Assembly: GCA_942486035.1 (NCBI GenBank)
Contig: CALNXK010000037.1
Coordinates: 1,504,501-1,568,500 of the forward strand
Length of the DNA stretch: 64,000 nucleotides
Direction: 5' to 3'
Origin: Porites lobata
Taxonomy: Eukaryota > Cnidaria > Anthozoa > Scleractinia > Poritidae
The notes under the pieces were generated by a model. It worked only from the letters and a program-made list of their open reading frames with translations, was not told the origin of the DNA and searched no databases. Below, piece after piece: positions 12,603 to 23,789 of the stretch; the first letter of the stretch is position 1, and every line of letters starts with the position of its first letter. The position numbers were made by a program, and so were the translations under genes.

Positions 12603-12809
12603 CTATTTTCGTTTCGCTTGGTTAATAAAGTTCCGCAAAGCGAAGAGAAGCGACCACGTAAGAGAATGTCTGGGGGCTGTTAAAACTTGGACTGATCGCA
12701 GGATAAGACACGCATGCAGAAGCCGCTGGATTATTTATAAAATCACGAGAGCTCTCTCTGCCCATGTTTACGTGTTTATTTTGTAGTATCTGAAATTAAC
12801 AGTACTTTA

Positions 12810-13484
12810 TCAGCGCCTGTGTCCATGCTTCTTGTGTCTTACACAAACAAACACCAATAGTATGAATGATAGAAGTAATGCAATAGACAGCGAAATCAAA
12901 AGGAAGACCGCCAAGAATATGGATCGTGTTGCTTCATGATCCTCGAGGTCTTCAACCCTGTCTGTGTCATTTTGCATATCTGAGAACAACAAAATCTGTT
13001 AGAAAACAATCAACAGACGAGGCTAAAAAGGCGTAGCAGGCCCGTCCCATTAGGTTCCTTCCTCCTAGCCTGCGTGGCAGGCGTTAAAAGGGGAAGGGGG
13101 AATTTGGGCGCACGAGAGCGTGGTCTCGCGCCCTAATTCCCTTCCCCTTCCCTTTCGAACGTCTGCCACGCAGGCTACCTTCCTCCCAGCAAGAAAAGCC
13201 AATCTATTCTAATAGCAGAAATTAGTTCGCGCAAAACACAAAAAATTGCCAATCTGCAAAAATAAACTCCCACAAAAATTTCATGTCACACGGTAGGTAA
13301 GCTATTAAAGATGAGTTATACCCAGCCACATTAAGTGCGCACAATAGATCAATGGAGAGCGGAGTACAAAATACAGCAATGCAGTTCCGGTGCAGTATAG
13401 TCATTTTAATTTACCTTTTGAAAAGCAGATTGAAAAAGTAAGATATAACGTTGCCCTTACAACCCTGCGTAGACTGATGGCCAT
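12810..13484 (-). CDS. Small signal-peptide/single-TM protein, two exons
   Basis: Exon 1 (13484-13415) encodes a signal sequence, MAISLRRVVRATLYLTFSIC, and ends in phase 1 at a GTAA donor. Exon 2 (12979-12810) follows a TTGTTCTCAG acceptor and joins in phase 1. The predicted protein has 79 residues: signal peptide, about 20 acidic extracellular residues with an NDT sequon, one transmembrane helix (SIFLAVFLLISLSIALLLS and following) and a short basic tail HKKHGHRR. It resembles a minimal type I membrane protein. No family is recognised. The neighbouring 16006-16662 gene has the same two-exon, phase-1 plan, which raises confidence that both are real. Confidence 0.55.
13066..13177. mobile_element. 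112-bp palindromic element with 9-bp target duplication
   Basis: The ends are TAGCCTGCGTGGCAG and its complement, enclosing a polypurine/polypyrimidine stem. CCTTCCTCC is repeated exactly at 13057-13065 and 13178-13186. A 9-bp duplication fits Mutator-type transposition. It lies in the single intron of the 12810-13484 gene. Confidence 0.75.
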
Positions 13485-15524
13485 TAATATGTCTCCTGGA
13501 AGAAAATATTTAGAAATAAGCAAGGGGTTTACAGACCTGTTTCAAACGGATATGCTATACAGAGGATAACAGAGAGTTGTTTTATTAATGGCGATATTAG
13601 GGAGCTCAAGCAACAAGGAAGGCAAAGGCAGCTAAAACGTCACCGGAAAAGCAAATTCGCGCTATTTCAAACTTCATCGCTCTCGGCTTATTCCAACTAT
13701 GCGCTTTAATTTGTCAAATGTTGGCGATATTTCAGGAGTTGAATTCTAAAGGACTGTATCTAAGTTCACAAAAACAAGAAGAAAATCGTTGTGATGTGTT
13801 CACGTCCTCCATAAAACTTGAAATTAGGACGTTTCATGTCCTAGTCGAGCAGTGACGGCAAAGTAATGTACAAAGAACTAAACTGTGATGCACGCGCAAA
13901 GTTGTTGTTTTGCCGATCCCAACTTATTGCTTTTTTGCCGTTCTCGTTTACGTCGCCGCCGTCGTTGCTTAAGTTCTCTATTGTATCAGAAAGCTATTCA
14001 CCCAGTGGACCATGCCACAGTTTTAAACATCACGAGAGAATGAACATTTAAAGAGGCTGTATCACGGTTTCCATGTTCATTTTGTTTTTAATGCCAGTTA
14101 CTCGTCTTTGTTCGCTATCATGAACCTTGAGAAATTACCTGTGAATGCCGGACACAATCACAGCTTTGTGTCAAACAAAATATGTCTCCTAAGCATTATA
14201 TCAAACGTCAAAAAGCAATAACAATTAACTTTTGAAAACTACAAGATTATTAAAAAGTTTTCAAAAACCACAATTGCAATCCGTTTCAATCTTCCCCAGG
14301 TTTTTCCATCCTTGCCTCTTTTTGTATATAATTTTGCGAGTGATTATTTCATTATTTTGTTGTTTCACTCAATTTGGTGTCCTTCCCTCTGTTTGACTGA
14401 TTTTGATAAATTTCATAACACAGCTCCTTTACAGGCTACATCACCGAGTTTGCCCTCTATTTATGCTCCTCGCAGCTGACTGTGTCTGTTTAATTACTTG
14501 CCTTGTCTTGTTTAACTTTGGCGTCTAAGCCTCACTTTTTATACGATTTTGGTTCGCGAACCCTTTACTTAAACAGTACACTGCACGATTGTTTCACCCA
14601 AAAGGTTCACGAAACCTGCCGCTGGAAAAAGCTTTCATGACATTGTGCGGCCCATTTCAGATCAGATAACGCAAACATTTTGGCTATACCTTATTTCTTT
14701 GAATACAAAAAGCAGCTGACACGACTTAGTGTATGTGGTGCAAATTCTTCAGGGCTTCCTTCGATCGAAACTTTAAAGAGACTAATTTCGTATATTAATT
14801 CTACTTTCACCTGACTATAATTACCTTGAAATAAGTTAAGGATTCCCTTTCTTGTCTACAAGAACCTCAACAAGCTAAATGTTTTTCTAAGAATTCTTGC
14901 GGATAGAACCGCACCGTTTAAATTGAAATTGCACGTTGTAAGAGGCTTTTACTGAATAAAATCTAGTTATTTAACTTTTCTTTTCAATGCACAATTATTT
15001 CGAGTCTATTGTTCTTCTAAACTGGCTTAATTACTAGATTACTGCACACAAACTTAATTGTTGTACTGTTCGAGTGTTTGAAACACATTAGACTGTAAAG
15101 TTTATTTTACATATCACCCAGATAAGCGCCCTGTGAGTCTGTCTTATTCCGCTAGGGAATACCGATGCTTCTTTGCAAAAAGATAAGAAACGTTTGTAAA
15201 CTTAATTTCACACAACATCTCGCAACAGCTTCACAGAATGTTGCGCGAAAAGTTCTGCCTTGTGAAACAGAACCTCGAAGATTGTGTTCTAAATATTCAA
15301 ATTAATGTGGTCATATATAGAGGTGGTCGCCCAAACGGGGTTTCGTAAGACGGGTTCCAATGTATCACTTCCAAAAGCGCATCCTTGCCTATCGGATGTC
15401 CGAAGTCGTCCCAGCAAAGCTAATACTTTTGGTATCTCTAACTGGGATATTTCCAACAGCATGTGTATTCGAATATAATTCTTCAGTACTGAGTCCTTCA
15501 ATGACTTATAGCACACTGAACTCA
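13485..15524. other. Intergenic or intronic AT-rich DNA
   Basis: No convincing exon, RNA gene or repeat unit is visible over this two-kilobase stretch. It separates the small membrane-protein gene at 12810-13484 from the candidate tail exon at 15525-15799. Confidence 0.45.
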
Positions 15525-15799
15525 TCAATGGTCAGTCGAGATTCTGTGTTGAATGGGAGAGAGGCGCTTTGCTTGTCGTTCTGGTGTCGCTAGGGACTCA
15601 ATCAATAGGTGCTCTGTTTGTGTGGACCTATCGTGCTTCTCCGTAATTGGTTCCTTGTGCGACAGGTTCATAAGTGTTCTCTGTGTGGAACCCCATTCCT
15701 CCATTTCTGTTTCTCCCAAATGTGTTTCAAGGCTTACTGCGTTTCTGTAAAAGTAAAAAAGCAAAACCAAAATAGTAAGTATCACCATGAGTTTGCAGA
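15525..15799 (-). CDS. Candidate alternative transmembrane/cytoplasmic-tail exon
   Basis: Read from an acceptor CTGAG at 15800, the segment opens in phase 1 and encodes a hydrophobic stretch (VCKLMVILTILVLLFYFYR) and a charged cytoplasmic-like tail ending RISTDH before a stop. I found no signal-peptide exon of its own nearby. Its phase would allow splicing to the signal exon at 16662-16590, as an alternative to exon 16322-16006. The acceptor has a mediocre pyrimidine tract, and an ATG inside could also start translation. The coding call is tentative. Confidence 0.3.
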
Positions 15800-16005
15800 C
15801 TCAGTTAAAGTAGACACTAAATTGCAAAAAGGGCAGTTTCAAAAAGTTATTGAAATTTGACCAAAAACTACATAGTACAGATATCTGTGTAAAACAGGTG
15901 CCTATCCAATTAAAAAAAGGGCGCACGCCAGGATGCCGGGATGATAAAATTACCTTTACTTTTAGTTGAAACTACCAAATGATCAGTTGATACCTAGGGC
16001 CGAAT

Positions 16006-16662
16006 TCAGGCTTCCCTATAAGCGTGTAAACAGACCCTCCTGCTGATGGAAAAGCCACGCGCTCTAAATACGAGATTTGTGTTCTCTTCAGGATTTCTTT
16101 TTAAACATATTAAAGTACGACAAATTCTCCCAATCAAGAGATCAAACTTGACCCGTTTTCTATCCTTGACTAACCTGTTTGGACGACTCCCGAGCAGATA
16201 ACGCCGACAGTATAAGAAGATAATTAAGAGAACAGTAAGCCAAGCGATAAACAGTAATAACAGGGCTATACACAGGTTTGTGGGTGTCTCGTATTCATTT
16301 CTTGAACCGTTTGTCTTTGATCCTGAGTCGGAAAGAGAAATTATTATGTAATAAAAAATAAATTCTACAAAAAACTCTCCACCATACCTATGGGGGATGC
16401 GGGAGGGTGGGAAGACTGCTCTAGTTGTAAACACAAGTTGTCTTCTAAAGCCGTAAATTCACTGAGTTTTATTTAGAAAAGGCAAACTCATCAAGCGAAG
16501 CAACCCGACATATCTATAAATTAGGCACAGTCGGCATCACAAAAGGACGTTAGTCAGGGGGCTTGTCGCTAGACACTGATCTTACTTACCTTCACAAAAT
16601 GGTAAAGCGGCCAGACACAAGACTAAAACCATCGTAACGAATGTAGAATAATAAAACATCAT
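16006..16662 (-). CDS. Small signal-peptide/single-TM protein with basic cytoplasmic tail, two exons
   Basis: Exon 1 (16662-16590) encodes MMFYYSTFVTMVLVLCLAAL and continues to the signal cleavage region, then a GTAAGT donor in phase 1. Exon 2 (16322-16006) follows a TTTCCGACTCAG acceptor. The 129-residue product has a very short ectodomain (SKTNGSRNEYETPTN, one NGS sequon), one transmembrane helix (NLCIALLLLFIAWLTVLLII) and a cationic cytoplasmic tail of about 75 residues. No domain is recognised. The second in-frame ATG (16632) could also serve as start. Architecture and phase match the 12810-13484 gene, so the two may be distant paralogues or products of repeated exon shuffling. Confidence 0.55.
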
Positions 16663-17339
16663 CCACAGTCATAAAGTAAGCAAAAACGTCACTTGATAAA
16701 ACAAAGACAATGTAATTACAGCCAATCTTATGTCTGGAAAATTTAGAAAGTGTGTTGACCCGCCAGCTCATACAGAGCTTTACTGATTGCAGAGGATGTG
16801 TACATCAATACCGTAAGCAAGAGGACTTCACTACAACAAATTTGTTCATTAACGCGTAAGGTGGAATTAACATGTCCTTTAATTTTGGTTAAAGGAAATG
16901 TTTTCATCATCCGATGTATTGAAAATCAGTAGCCGTAACAGTTAAGCTTATTCACACGTCCCAATTACACACAATATATACTTTCATTTGTAGCGTTTCT
17001 GCTTCATCACGTTTATAACTCCAACAAATCGTGTTTATACTCCTACCCGCCAAACAAGGCTGCGATCATACCCTCCCTTCATCTCTCTCTCCAGTTCCCT
17101 CTCCTCTCAATATGGGAAAAAAACCCGGTCCGCTGGTTACCCCCACTTCAGAAGTCCTGCAAATAGCACTCTGATGGCTTCAGACTAATGTTTGGTGGTA
17201 AATATTCACCAAAGTCTTTCATTTAATTAAAATGAGGTTAAGTCAAGTTTTATTTCCCAAGAGGTCAACTGATATAATTATTGATTATTGTCTTAAGCAT
17301 CGTGAGAAAACATACATGCCGACAACTCGCTTTAATAAA

Positions 17340-17410
17340 CCGTGTTTAACAATAATAATAATAATAATAATGATGATGATGATAATGATAATAAAAATAA
17401 AATAAAAAAT
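17340..17410. repeat. AAT/ATG trinucleotide microsatellite
   Basis: Simple repeat of (AAT)n passing into (GAT)n and (AAAAT)n. Similar short AAT tracts occur at about 4822-4843 and 20311-20334. Confidence 0.8.
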
Positions 17411-17660
17411 CGGACGCATTCCGAAAGAAACTGCAAAAGTCTCAACCGTACATTCACAACGCCAGTTTATTTTTCATCTCTACTTATCTTTTAATATACT
17501 TCTTAAAAACATTATCTGAAATAAAAAGAAACTGAAGCATAAACTCGTTTGAAAATCTTCACAGATAGTACGGAAGTGCGTTACACCTTCGATGTTCAAT
17601 GTAGAAAGATACCTTCGTCAGGTTTTATATATTGCGAAATTCTAGGATGGAATTACATTA

Positions 17661-17872
17661 CTACATATTTAATGGCAAATCATGTCGCATAACACAGTTG
17701 TTTACTGTGTAAGTGAAACGAAGTCTACGGCAATACTCAGATCTGACATGGACCAGCTGGATGTAGGCATATTGATTATACTCGCTCTTGGGCGGAAAGC
17801 AAAGCGGTCCATCTGAGTCCATTGCGGGGTTTAATGCCCAAAGCGCTATGTTCAAGCGAGTGGCAATGTTCT
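17661..17872 (-). CDS. Possible terminal exon, unknown product
   Basis: After an acceptor (CCATTATGCAG) the segment is open in phase 1 for 69 codons and encodes a cysteine-containing peptide with ALNPAMDSDGPLCFPP and VRSEYCRRLRFTYTVNNC. No upstream partner is clear. It lies just 3' of GPATCH11, and the phase would even allow use as an alternative last exon of that gene. No family recognised; it could be fortuitous. Confidence 0.2.
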
Positions 17873-17961
17873 CTGCATAATGGACCAAACAACAGCAGAT
17901 ATATACGCGGAAATTTTCCACCATGAAAGTCACCCGATGTTAACTCCAAAAACGTTCATCA

Positions 17962-17967
17962 GTTTAT
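17962..17967 (-). terminator. GPATCH11: Likely polyadenylation signal of GPATCH11
   Basis: TTTATT on the plus strand reads AATAAA on the minus strand, about 170 bp beyond the GPATCH11 stop codon, a normal distance for a short 3' UTR. Confidence 0.45.
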
Positions 17968-18136
17968 TGTTCTCTTCCCGGTCTGCCGTCTTCAGGTCTT
18001 CATTTCATAAACTAACCCCTTTCTTCTGTTTTTCAGCTGCTCATATTTCTTGTGCAGGGGATAAAACGCTTTGCTTTAATGAACTTTTTTTCCTGCAGAT
18101 GGTGCTCAAGTATTTTGTCTCTCCATTAATTATCTG

Positions 18137-21100
18137 TTATTCATGATCCTGTGCGGTGTCTCCCGGACAGTTGTCTGCTATGTCTTGATCATCTGAAATG
18201 GAACAGAAATGTGATAGTGAATTTTGAGCCTGGTGACTACGGGAAATATATTTTTTCAGTCAATGACATAGGTGCCTGGGAAGAAATTATCTGAGTACTC
18301 TCAACTAGGGTACTTTTTTCACACCGCTTCTAGAGTGTCCCTGAAGAACTTGTTGCAGGCAACAAGCCTATGACCTTCTGGCCCCGGGGGGAGGGGTACT
18401 CCGGATTTCATTAGTGATGGGATGATCGAATGGGGGAAAAATCAAAACCCACAAACAATCCCTAGGGTTTCGAACAAAACCCCCACTTAAATCAAGCCAC
18501 CCCAAAAAATACTTTACAAATTTCCCTACCCCCCAAAAATCCCAGAATTGAAGATTTCAAACCCCAAAAAAACCTTCGCTCATTCCCGTTACTTGAAATC
18601 CAGAGTACTCTCCCCACCACCCCCCCACCCCGGCTTCTGGTTACTATGACTAGTCCAAATACTCTACCACTAAGTGACCGGAGACTCATGGGAGCTAAGA
18701 CCACAAACTAGGTTCATGTGACAAACATCCTGCATCGTGAATGAACATCCTACTACTAGAATGTCAATATGTGCTTACAGGCAACATTTCTACCATTTTG
18801 TTCAAATTGAAGGATTCCTACCATCAAACTTGGTGCCACACCATATACAGTACTGATGAGTTCGTCTGAGGTACATAGTGAGGTGGACAAGCTTTTCTGC
18901 TGGCTAACACAAACACACAAGAAATCAGCAAATATATAAACAAAGTTGATCAATATTAACCATGGCACAGGAATACGTTAATCACTAGTTTTTAAAATGT
19001 TACATCGTGAAAAGACTCCACCCTTTTCATCAAGGCTGTTCTTTAAGGGAAATTGAACGGAGCCCAATGCTCTGAGCCTGTAAAATCTAGAGTGGCCAGC
19101 ATATGATTTGCATGAAAAAACTAAGATTTTCTGGTCACCTGTGCACAAAAGTTAGGCGCCAGGGACCACCAAGCTCGACATGAGTGCAGCCCTGTTCCTC
19201 CTTGGTAGATCCAAAAGTAATAACTCTTTACTGTACTTTTCACAAACACGCGAACTCTTAAGTTCAAAAGCTGCATTCACAATTTAATGCACTTTTCACT
19301 GCTGTCAATCATAATAATTAATTACGTAATTATTACGATCACAGGCAACAAACCCTGAAACAAAAACGGATTGAAATCCACCAATCACAGATCACAAACC
19401 ATGACCTTTTGAATCCATTTAAGTAAAGTTCTGTTTCCTAAGAGGTCCACTAGGATGATTGACGGCAGTGAAAAATGCAAACGTCAATTGGCTTTTGAAC
19501 TTCAGAGTGCGTGTGTTTTTGAAAAGTGTAGTACTTTAACGGAATTTGCTAGATAGCAGAGTCTAAAAATCGAAAGTAGACCCTCCTGGCAGTGAATAAC
19601 ATAATAAAAAAAGACACTGATTTTTTTACGGCAGACCTCTGGTTCGTCCTCCTCCTCCTCATCATCATCTGCATCCTCCGTACCATCTTTTTCCTTCTCC
19701 TCTTCACTCTCCTCCTTATCAGGTTTTGTCTCCGGCCAAAACCACTTTACAACACATGGCAAGTCCTGTAAACCAACAATGACTAAGAATATTAACGAAT
19801 GATAACCAGCTCCCAGTTGGCTGGTTAACTCAAACATTAATTTTAGAGTGCTGCATCAGTAATAATCGCTGAGGTCAAAGGTTTGACTCCTATTCAGGCT
19901 TTCCTTTTGCAACTGAAAATAAGTTGCATATACAATCGTAATAATCTTCTTTACATTTAATTCTTCACTCTGCAGTTGTAATATATAACATTGACCACTA
20001 TCTAAAAAACCAATCAAGATTATTACTGATATTGGATATCTTGGCCTACAAGCGAGCTCTCCTGAGGTTGGGGGTGAGGGAGGGACAAGAGTGAGTCTTG
20101 GATACCTTAAAGTCACTCTCATAAGCTACTGTCTATTTTTTCTATTTTAAAAGAAAAACTTCACAAAAATAAAAAATTCAAGAAATGTGCCTCTATAATA
20201 AGCATGAGTGAACTTTAAAAACTACAGGTGAATAAGCCTGCAGGAAGATTATCTCCTATTTCCTTTCTTTCACATTGAAAAGGGACATCTGTGTAATAGA
20301 ATTACTATAACAATAATAATAATAATAATAATAATGTTTTTCGGTACACATGTACCTGTTTACCCAGGAACTTGGGAAAGTGTTTTAGTTGGTTGCATGA
20401 CAGTACACATTGTTAGTACCAACTATTGAGGATTTCCATGAATAATCGATGAAAAATTAACTTTCGCAAGGTTTTGCAGTTATAGATCTGTGACATTTGC
20501 ACAAGGGCTCCAGGTGATTAAAATGTTTTCCTTTAATTCTATGAAGAGCTGTAAAGCAACTTTTGTCAGACTTGTCAGATCTTTTTACCTTTGATCTATC
20601 CAACTGTTCGCATGCTTTCTGACTCTTGTACAAGTCACTTGCCGTTTGTCTCTCTGCAAACTTTCCACTCATGTGTTGCCTGAAACTGTCTCTCTGATTC
20701 TCCTCGATCTTCATTCTTTTCTTTGCAGCTTCATGTTTCAACACTTCTTTCACTTCTCTCTGTCTCTTTAAGAGCATATCATGACCAAGGCCTCCGCGAT
20801 CTTTGTGAAAAAGAGAAGCAGTCACCTTACCAACTCAAGCAGCAGAAAAAAATCAATACTTTGGTCAGGAATTAAAAAACTGACCACAGCAAAAGGTTTA
20901 ACTTTTTAACTCATTGAGCGAATCAAGCCAACTGGTGACATGATAAATAATATTGCAAACAGCAGAAGTAATTTTGGTAGACATTATGTTACAGACCTGC
21001 CTTTATAGACAATGGTATTGGCTCTGCTCTGCCAGTCCCTATGAAAAAATATCAAGACAGAGACACTATTAGAGGAAAAATAATGATGTTGGTTTTCAAA

Positions 21101-23498
21101 GAAACTGTGTTGTTGAGTGAGTGGCAGTGTGAAAGAGAAAAAATTCGGAACAGTCCCATACATTTTTTAAAGTAAACATCTTTTTTATAATTGTCCAGTC
21201 AATCTTCTCTAAAATCGCACCTCTATGAGACAGGCAACTACAGTTGGTTATTGGCCATTTTTTTCTTTATATAAAAGATGAGCACCTAAGTGAGGATTCC
21301 ATTCCCCTGAGTGGACAAGTGTCCTCAGTAGATGATGGGTTGTAAGTGACGGTTGTCCAATACTCCGAGAAACTTATGCATGGCACTGTATTGTATTGTC
21401 TTCACATTACAATACTGTACAAAAGCATAACAACAAAGAAAAAAGCAAAACAATGAGAAATTTAACTACGCCATGCATAAAGAGGGGGACATTGGGGGGT
21501 ACCCAATACCGCAATACCGTACGAAAAAATGGCAAATACCAAAATACCGCGTCGCAAATCGACTAAATACCGATACCGCATATTTTAATTACATTTATAA
21601 TCGGTTCCGCATACTTATGGTTGCTTCCATCTATCACGTTTAATTATCTCAGGCATTTATGCACAAAGATGTCCATGTTTTTTTTTAATATTTTGGTAGT
21701 TCGCAAATTTTTCGCAAATTTTCACTGAAAAGTAAACTTCATTCGTTCAACCTTTTGGTAGGAGTATACAAAATGAAAAGCATACAGTGAGGCGTGATCC
21801 CTAATACAGTCCTAATAGTGAAGAACAATTCTCTTACCTTAAAACGGTTTTCTAAAGGGCATTTGCATGATGGCGTCATTATTACTACAACCGGTTTAGA
21901 CTGTTCACAGTTCCCTATTTTTTCGTGAGAAAATGGACTAAAACTAAACGACTAAACTTCAAATGGACTAAACGGCTTCCTGACCTTCCTGGCAAACTGC
22001 GAGTACCTAGCTCACAGACAATTCTGGTTATAGGGTCTTATTGGTCGATCCAACAGCTAATTAACTCGTATGGAAATAACTCTTGAAAGCTTGAAAACAA
22101 AAACAAAAAACAAACCAACCAAAACCCTTTCCACGCACGTCTAGTGCGAGTTTTGAGTCACCTATCTCGACTATCTGACCTATTTCACACGCCGCACCTG
22201 TAAGAACTAAAGAAGCAAACTTACCAACTCCTCTCCTTTAACTTTACAAGCCGTTTTTCTGTACTTGAAACCCGGCATCGAAATTTATTTTTCTTGCGAT
22301 AATTTTCCCCTCCTTTGCCTTCTTCGTAAAAAATTGCAACGCAGTCAATGATGACTTCGCCGTCTTGACCGTCTTGAACCAAAGCGACCTCAGCCATCGT
22401 GAGAAAACGTGTAAGACCTCGAATTACCGGCACACGTGCCTGGTAAGGTAACTTGAGACAACTCATTGTCATTGGATGCAACAACAATCTCATTGTATCT
22501 TGACCTATTATTATCGACCATTAACTGTCACAAAATGACCCACAAATGGTGTAATAATTTACCATTATGTCTAAAGACTTCTAAATATTAACTTTTCTTG
22601 ACCTTTATGTCTTACTGTGTTTTGTTTTGCGTCTTGTATCGAAAGGAAAGCGCAAACAACCGTACCGCAATACCGTAAACAATCATATTTCACCGAATAC
22701 CGTCAGCCAAAATGATGAAATACCGCATACCGCAAGGCTAAACGATACCACAATACCGCACGTTAAAATTAAAATTACCCAAATACCGCATGAAAAAAAG
22801 CCCAATACCGCAATACCGTAAACCCCCATGTCCCCCTCCATAAATTTGTCAGAGTATTGGACAAGTATGTTGTAAGCTTACAAAGAATGGAGGTGGTAGA
22901 AAATATTTTTTCAATGGGCCCTGAGCAAATGGCGAGGTGGTAGAAAACTGCTACATCCACTGGCAGTGGGTGGGTGTCCCTCTTTACGAAGGTCAAAATT
23001 AATGCTTGGTGTGGGTGCCCAACTGTAATAAACTACAATCCCCGACAAAAAAGTTGTTACGGGTACAACATTGAGCCAGGGGATTGGGGAAAGAAGCGAG
23101 AAGAGGTAACAAGTGGTAGCTTACCTACCACGTTTGACAACTATTGTGTGCTCGAAATATTTATTATTTATTATTGAAAAATTCACTAATTATTAGTTTG
23201 CAAGACAATAATAAACCATACCGTCTTTTCCCAGTCCCATTCCATGTTTAAAGCCCATTTTCTGCAGCATAGCAAATCCCTTGTTGCTGCTGTCCAAAGC
23301 ACTCGCAAGACCTTGTTCTCTGTGTTCAGACTCACGCATTCGAATTGGTTTGATTTTGTTGCGTTCATTTAACTCGTTATGTTTTGACTCTTTTTTGTAC
23401 TTTTTTGCTATCTTATCTGGAACTAATCCTGGGGCATTTTGCGCTTCGCCAAGCAGAAATTTTTCCGACATGTAGTCTTCTTCATCTTCGTCCGCCAT
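18137..23498 (-). CDS. GPATCH11: G-patch domain-containing protein 11 (CENP-Y, CCDC75) homologue
   Basis: Six exons on the minus strand join in phase: 23498-23222, 21038-20997, 20800-20589, 19765-19637, 18903-18822 and 18192-18137 (TAA), giving 265 residues, close to the vertebrate length. Residues about 73-112 form the G-patch (GFAMLQKMGFKHGMGLGKDG then AEPIPL), which binds DEAH-box helicases in this class of proteins. A charged helical segment follows, with KSQKACEQL, then an acidic exon (EEEEDE), then the C-terminal DUF4187 region with the family's CIWCG cysteine pair and a final NCPG...DHE tail that matches the vertebrate C-terminus. The last exon encodes only 18 residues. The protein is a nuclear splicing/centromere-associated factor in vertebrates. 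The start ATG has no in-frame competitor, and a CRE palindrome lies about 155 bp upstream. Confidence 0.92.
21482..22838. mobile_element. 1,357-bp DNA element with AATACCG iterons and 6-bp target duplication
   Basis: The ends are inverted: GAGGGGGACATTGGGGG on the left and the complement of GAGGGGGACATGGGGG on the right. CATAAA flanks both sides (21476-21481 and 22839-22844). Just inside each end are many direct copies of AATACCG (about 7 at 21509-21580 and about 12 at 22660-22822), all on the same strand, like transposase-binding subterminal repeats. A 6-bp duplication would suit Dada-type elements or an unclassified group. The element occupies most of GPATCH11 intron 1. No transposase is seen. 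Confidence 0.8.
22225..22397 (-). CDS. First-exon-like ORF inside the AATACCG element
   Basis: From the ATG at 22397, 57 codons (MAEVALVQDGQDGEVIIDC, then a Lys/Arg-rich region ending near KLKERS) run to a GTAAGT donor at 22224. No continuation exon is visible in the rest of the element. It looks like a captured promoter plus first exon of a host gene, or the remnant of an element gene. Not recognised. Confidence 0.3.
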
Positions 23499-23634
23499 CT
23501 TTGAATCTCGGGTTCAATGTCGTTACCAGTCTTTTTCAGACACTTTTTGAACGATGCAGCCCCTGCCCTTCAGGGCGGAAAAACGTTCTGGGCCAGGCGG
23601 GGCGGGGGGTGGTGAACTTGGTAGTTTGTTTGTC

Positions 23635-23665
23635 CGGACGATCTTGGCCATCGTGACGTCACGAA
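23635..23665. promoter_or_regulatory. CRE palindrome upstream of GPATCH11, within an inverted repeat
   Basis: TGACGTCA (23654-23661) is a full CREB/ATF site about 155 bp 5' of the GPATCH11 start, in a locally GC-rich stretch. A block of about 30 bp around it (CTTGGCCATCGTGACGTCACGA) recurs in inverted orientation at about 28046-28076. It is either a promoter module or the end of a degraded mobile element. Confidence 0.4.
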
Positions 23666-23789
23666 GAGGGAAGCGCGCAACTTCGAGGACTTTTCGAAAA
23701 TGGCGACGTTGTCATTTCCAAATGCTACTTTTAAAGTTGGTTTTCCTGGATATTGACGCTCCAAAATGGTTTTTGTCACGGTAGGATAG

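Noticed and set aside
18492..18704. Minus-strand frame of 70 codons downstream of GPATCH11 exon 5
   Set aside because: It overlaps a G/C-run repeat (around 18383-18630) and has a repetitive Gly/Arg composition.
18756..18968. Secretory-looking frame starting near 18968
   Set aside because: It lacks a true ATG at its start, and the same DNA encodes GPATCH11 exon 5 in another frame with correct splice sites.
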